Source: Cenococcum geophilum 1.58 (taxonomy: Eukaryota > Ascomycota > Dothideomycetes > Gloniales > Gloniaceae). Taken from it: a stretch of DNA of 64,000 nt. The position numbers and the translations under genes were made by a program. This document shows, in pieces, positions 60,263 through 64,000 of the stretch (position 1 is its first letter; every line of letters begins with the position of its first letter). The notes beneath the pieces are model-generated. The model ran no database searches and had not been told where the DNA came from. It saw only the letters and a program-made list of their open reading frames with translations. The stretch lies in NCBI GenBank assembly GCA_001692895.1, contig KV748179.1, forward strand, positions 4,043,222-4,107,221, written 5' to 3'.

Positions 60263-60365
60263 TTTATTATATATATAATAAATATTGTAAAAGAAATTTA
60301 GGGTTGTGAGGAATGCCAAGAATTATTGGCCAATAATATTAACTGTTAGATTATTTAAATCTCCG

Positions 60366-60860
60366 CTAATACATAGTACGCTACGGTTAAGAAGGGCCTA
60401 AAGAACTAGAACGTTAAGGTCTAGCTATAGGACTAAGAGAAGACGTATAATAATTATAAAAAGATTAATCTGCTAGACGTGTAAGGCGATTAAGTAATTA
60501 GAGACTTTTTAATAGCTATAGAGCCTGGATTACCAAATTACGCTTTAACGTAGAGGGTTAAATTTAACAAATATAACTAGGCTAGTAACCACGTAATATC
60601 TATATATTAACTAGTTGAAATATACCGGAATTATTAATAACTGGAAGCTGTTTAGGACAGAGATCAGTATAGTGCCAATATAGTAAGCTTTAAGGGTAAA
60701 TCAAACAATAAAGCTCTAAAGGCCCCTACCTTAACGGCATAGAAAAATAAGACTCTAACGTGCTACTATAGAGAGGTTCACTAGTTCTAGGATTGTCCTT
60801 TTATTAACAAATTAGCTTAACTAAAAGATTGGAAACCAGATAAAGACATAGCTAAGAAGG
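60366..60860 (+). pseudogene. G1 gag, second part
   Basis: It is collinear with G2 gag 61700-62220, ending in a CCHC-type knuckle (about 60760-60800) and the stretch before protease. It is cut by the G2 LTR at TTAAG (60861-60865). Broken. Confidence 0.75.
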
Positions 60861-60865
60861 TTAAG

Positions 60866-61110
60866 TATTGACCTAAATTAGGTTATCTTATTACCGACTT
60901 AGCAACCTCCTATTGACTTAGTTATTGACTTAATTATTAACTTAGTCATTGACTCGGTTACCTACCCCTTATTTTTATAACCACCCCCCTACCCCTTCTC
61001 GTTCTCATTTCCTATACCTTTCCTATATATATAGAGGCTCTAAAGCCACCATTTAATAGATAGAGTTATTATTCTTTTCTTATAATTAGTGCACGAACTA
61101 CTAATTAACA
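60866..61110 (+). repeat. 5' LTR of copia G2
   Basis: 245 bp, beginning TATTGACCTAAATTAGG and ending CTAATTAACA, with five CTTAGTYATTGACT-like repeats in its first third and TATATATAGAGG near 61025. The start is set by comparison with G1. Confidence 0.75.
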
Positions 61111-61140
61111 GTTATAAGCCCGGGTTGCTTGCCGTATTGC
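61111..61140 (+). promoter_or_regulatory. Primer-site region shared by G1, G2 and F
   Basis: GTTATAAGCCCGGGTTGC directly follows the 5' LTR and, allowing for C/T changes, recurs after the 5' LTRs of G1 (54158) and F (42655). This position is where the tRNA primer binds. I cannot name the tRNA. Confidence 0.6.
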
Positions 61141-61266
61141 CCCTATTTAACTATTTAATTTAATTGATTATACCCCTTATTAAATTACTACTTATTACCA
61201 AATTCGAGACCTTTCTGCAAGCACCTTTTTAAAATAACTTCTTAACCACCTACCTAAGCTATTACC

Positions 61267-62240
61267 ATGGCGGTGATATTATCGAGCTAAGCTGATTAGG
61301 ACGAATAGATCGACCTTATTAGGCTTTAAGCCCGAATAGGAGACGTATAGGAATACGTTAACCCCTTAACTAAAAAGGATGAGTTACCCTAATTAATTAA
61401 ACTAGTCTTTCCTAGGCCTTAAGATGTGAAGACAGGAACGACCTTATATACAGCTCTCTCTAAGGACGAGAAGGATAAGCTTTAAATTCTCCATAAGAGG
61501 TATAAGATAGTAAAGAAGGAATATAAGAAGTAGAAGGCAGCCTTAACTTCTCTATAAAGCTATACTACCAGTGTAGTAGCCAAACATCTAAATACCTATA
61601 TACTAGGTATCGACTTAGTATATAACGTATTAGTAACTCTTAAGGAGAGGGTTACCCCTACTAATACTGCACGTCAGCTCTACCTATCCACTTAATATGC
61701 TAAGATTAAAAAGGGCCCAAAGAACCAGAGCTTCGAGACCTAGTTATAGTAGTGGGAGAAGACGTATAACAACTGTAAAAAGATTAAATTATTAGACGTA
61801 GACAGCGACCAAGCGATTAAAGACTTTCTACTAGTAGTAGAGCCAGTATTACCAAATTGGGCCTTAATGTAGAGGGTCGAATTTAATAAACATAACTGGG
61901 CTAAGGATTATGTAATATCTATATATTAACTGGTCGATATATATTAGAACTATTAATAAGTAAAGACTGCCTAGTAGAAGAATAGAGCTTAGCTTAGCGC
62001 TAATATAGTAAGCTTTTAGAGCAAGCCAATTAATAAGGCTCCTAAGGGCGAGGCTCCTAAGGATAAGGCCCCTACTACTACCCCTTCTAGGACAGTACGG
62101 AAGAAAGATACCCCAACATGCTACTGCGGAGCTATTCGCTAGTTTTAAGATTGTCCTTATATTAACGAGTCAGTTTAATTAAAGGACTGGAAATTAGACA
62201 AAGTAACGGCTAAAAAGGTTAAGAAAAAGATTATTAACGC
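61267..62240 (+). pseudogene. G2 gag
   Basis: Start ATG at 61267 (M-A-V-I-L-S-S). A capsid-like helical region follows, then a Lys/Pro-rich linker (about 62020-62110), and a CCHC-type knuckle (C-Y-C-G-A...D-C-P) at about 62119-62160. Broken. Confidence 0.8.
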
Positions 62241-62319
62241 CCTAGAATGGTATAAACGAACACTAGAGAAGGTTAGAAAGCAGTCTTTGGAAAAGGAAGC
62301 TCTACAAAGCCCAAATAAA

Positions 62320-64000
62320 AAGGAAGACAATAGTACCTTTTATATATATTAAATAGGCGCCTATAAAGTAGGCACTAACTATAAGCTATATAATAGTATA
62401 ATCCTTAATAACAGAACTACTATACACGTCATTAACAATTAATTAAGGTTCGTTAATAAGCTTTAATTAAGTAATAACTTTATATATACCGAGACGGGTA
62501 TAGATCTAGTTAAGGGTATAAGGACAGTAGTAATTACTATCCAGACGCCATTAGGTTCTAGAAAGATCTTCTTAGCTAACGCAGCTTATATACTAGGCTT
62601 TTATACAAATTTAGCCTACCTAAGAAAATTAAATAATAAGAATATATAGTGGGACAATAAAAAGAACCTACTATATAAAAACGATTATAAGACGTTTGTA
62701 TATTGCGAGCGCCATTATAATTAATTAACCCTAGAGTATAATAAGCTATAATTAAGGGCCCTAAGCAAGGCCTTATTTGCAATCTAATTACAAGACCCCC
62801 TTCCTAATTAGGAAGTAGCTGGTAGACTCTAGCATAAGAGACTAGGCCATATAGGACCCGATATAATTAAGCATTTACCCTAGGAAGCAGGTGGTGCAAA
62901 ACTTTAAGGCCTAGCGACAACTAAGCACAAGACCCATGCTATTAGTAAGGCTTATAAGATTATATTAAAAAGACCACCTATTAGTAAGGCAACAAAACCC
63001 TTCTACTAAGTATATATTAACTTGTTTCCAGAGATTATAGTATATAACAGTTATATCTGGACGATACATTTCTATAACAAATTTCTACATTTAAATGAGG
63101 TTAAGACCTTCGCCTATAAGTCATTAACGACGTAAGTAATTATACTATACTTAAATAGGGTAGAACGTTAATATAACCTAAAGATCGTAATAATTTAAAT
63201 CGATAGCGAAACGTCTTTAGGTAGTAAGTTTAACACCTAAAGGACCTAAAAAGGAATATTATTAGAGCAGTCTGCTCTATATATAAAGTCTTAGAACGGT
63301 TCTACCAAACGTTCTAGGAGGGTAATTATTATTAAGTCTTAATGTATGCGGATTAAGGCTTAATTACCAAAAGAGATCTAGCTAGAAATTGTTAAGACTA
63401 TAGCGTATTTAATTAATCGGACACCGAGCGCCTAGCTCGGCTAAATAATACCTTTTAAGAAGCTCTAGTTAGTACTAGGGCTCTCGCTATTAAAGCTAAA
63501 TATAGCTTACCTATAAATATATGGCTATAGAGCTTACCTACTTAAATATAATATTCTACGTACACAAAAGCTTAAGCTAAGGGCTTATATTAAATACCTA
63601 GTGGGGTACTAGTTAACAAACATCTTTAGGGTTTATATACCTAGCAAAAAGAAGGTAATTTAAATAAGAGACGTGATATTTAATAAGCAATTACTCGATA
63701 ACAATAGTTAGCTAGATCTCGCGAATCTACTTTAAAAACGCGTGGATTAAATTTTAGAGGTAATTAATGTATTAAATAATAATAGGATACTTTAGGAAGA
63801 GCTTAACGAGATATTAGATAAGACGTTAGATAAGGAGGACAAGGTAAATATTAGTAGAAGTTAATAGGTAGATTCTAATAAAAATTAAGATTAAGCGACA
63901 GATTAAGATAATAACGTAATCAGCCTATAAGCCTCTAAGGACAACTCTATACTAGGCCTCCCTACCCTAGCTAAGACGTTAAAACCTTAATTAAATACTA
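62320..64000 (+). pseudogene. G2 pol, protease and integrase part
   Basis: Protease about 62330-62560 (the I-H-V-x-N active-site context of copia), GAG-pre-integrase about 62800-62900 (L-W-H-K-R-L-G-H), integrase core about 62990-63520, then the linker towards RT. The minus frame at 62576-62782 is a shadow. A fossil. Confidence 0.82.

Larger units (their letters stand above)
54771..60345 (-). mobile_element. hAT transposon hAT2, nested in G1, holding a half-LINE
   Basis: Left end CAGTTATTGGC (54771) and right end, inverted, CAGTTAATATTATTGGCC (ends 60345), with TTGGCCAATA repeated inside each end. The transposase is on the minus strand and split by the LINE at 56773-58921. I could not find a clean 8-bp TSD, so the borders are approximate. 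The transposase is related to that of hAT1 but the TIRs differ. Confidence 0.65.
53932..64000 (+). mobile_element. Ty1/copia element G1, interrupted, right end not in window
   Basis: 5' LTR 53932-54157, primer-site stretch GCTATAAGCTCGGGTTGC, and gag in two parts (54280-54760 and about 60366-60865). It is split by hAT2 and then cut by G2, which belongs to the same family; the rest must lie beyond 64000. The two gag parts overlap by about 30 bp when compared with G2, so they may come from two copies. A fossil. Confidence 0.7.
60866..64000 (+). mobile_element. Ty1/copia element G2, runs off the window
   Basis: 5' LTR 60866-61110, primer-site stretch GTTATAAGCCCGGGTTGC, gag, protease, GAG-pre-integrase and integrase. 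The integrase-first order marks copia. RT and the 3' LTR lie beyond 64000. It is inserted in G1 gag. A fossil with many breaks. Confidence 0.88.

Noticed and set aside
60346-60372. 8-bp TSD for hAT2 (CTAATAC at 54764-54770 and about 60366-60372)
   Set aside because: The match does not abut the inverted repeat at 60345, so it would leave about 20 unexplained bases; left undecided.
1-64000. Reassigned stop codons (alternative genetic code)
   Set aside because: TAG and TAA replace Trp as well as Gln codons at random, on both strands and in dead elements, which fits RIP and not recoding.

Overview
The window looks like a repeat-dense, AT-rich compartment of a filamentous ascomycete (Pezizomycotina-type) genome. 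The families present are fungal chromoviruses, a Ty1/copia family, a Tad1-like LINE, hAT transposons and a tyrosine-recombinase retrotransposon. TpA is extremely frequent and the broken Trp and Gln codons of the LINE and hAT genes are TAG/TAA, which is the pattern left by repeat-induced point mutation (RIP, C-to-T preferentially at CpA). I see no intact host gene, no rRNA and no functional tRNA. Nearly every base I can assign belongs to a transposable element nested in another, and most junctions are fixed by terminal repeats plus target-site duplications (TSDs).

Layout. 1-6279: chromovirus A1 (+), its 5' end off the window, inserted in the ORF1 of LINE copy 1 (-, 6280-7813 and 10805-11392). 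That LINE is split by a tiny 123-bp solo LTR (TSD GTTCC), itself split by a chimeric LINE insertion (7841-10687, 11-bp TSD) with an ORF2 RNase H tail and about 1.6 kb of GC-richer unassigned sequence. 11969-28677: chromovirus A2 (+, TSD AAGAG). It is split by chromovirus B (15060-23274, TSD TACTA), which carries a fresher solo LTR (17887-18079), and by an ORF1-only LINE (24370-26504, 9-bp TSD).

29462-53798: chromovirus D (+, TSD TAAAA), related to B. It is split by chromovirus C (-, 30971-41936, TSD AGAGT), which contains a PAT/Ngaro-like tyrosine-recombinase element with split direct repeats (33606-38474). D is split again by F (42462-48170, TSD GATAA), a pol-less LTR element that holds a solo LTR and a hAT element (43571-46862).

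53932-64000: copia G1, interrupted by a second hAT (54771-60345) that holds another ORF1-only LINE (56773-58921, -), then by copia G2 (60866 to beyond the window). The residual base sequence (11393-11968, 28683-29456, 53804-53931) is itself decayed and may include an older gypsy fragment.

How the parts relate. Two ORF1-only LINE copies share one internal junction and the 3' end of an ORF2-bearing copy, so they look like a half-LINE family moved in trans. F shares its post-LTR primer region with copia G and probably depended on it. Chromovirus families A and C carry the same palindrome and tail just before their 3' LTRs. B and D share an antisense reading frame between chromodomain and 3' LTR. 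These four are the best candidates for something undescribed.
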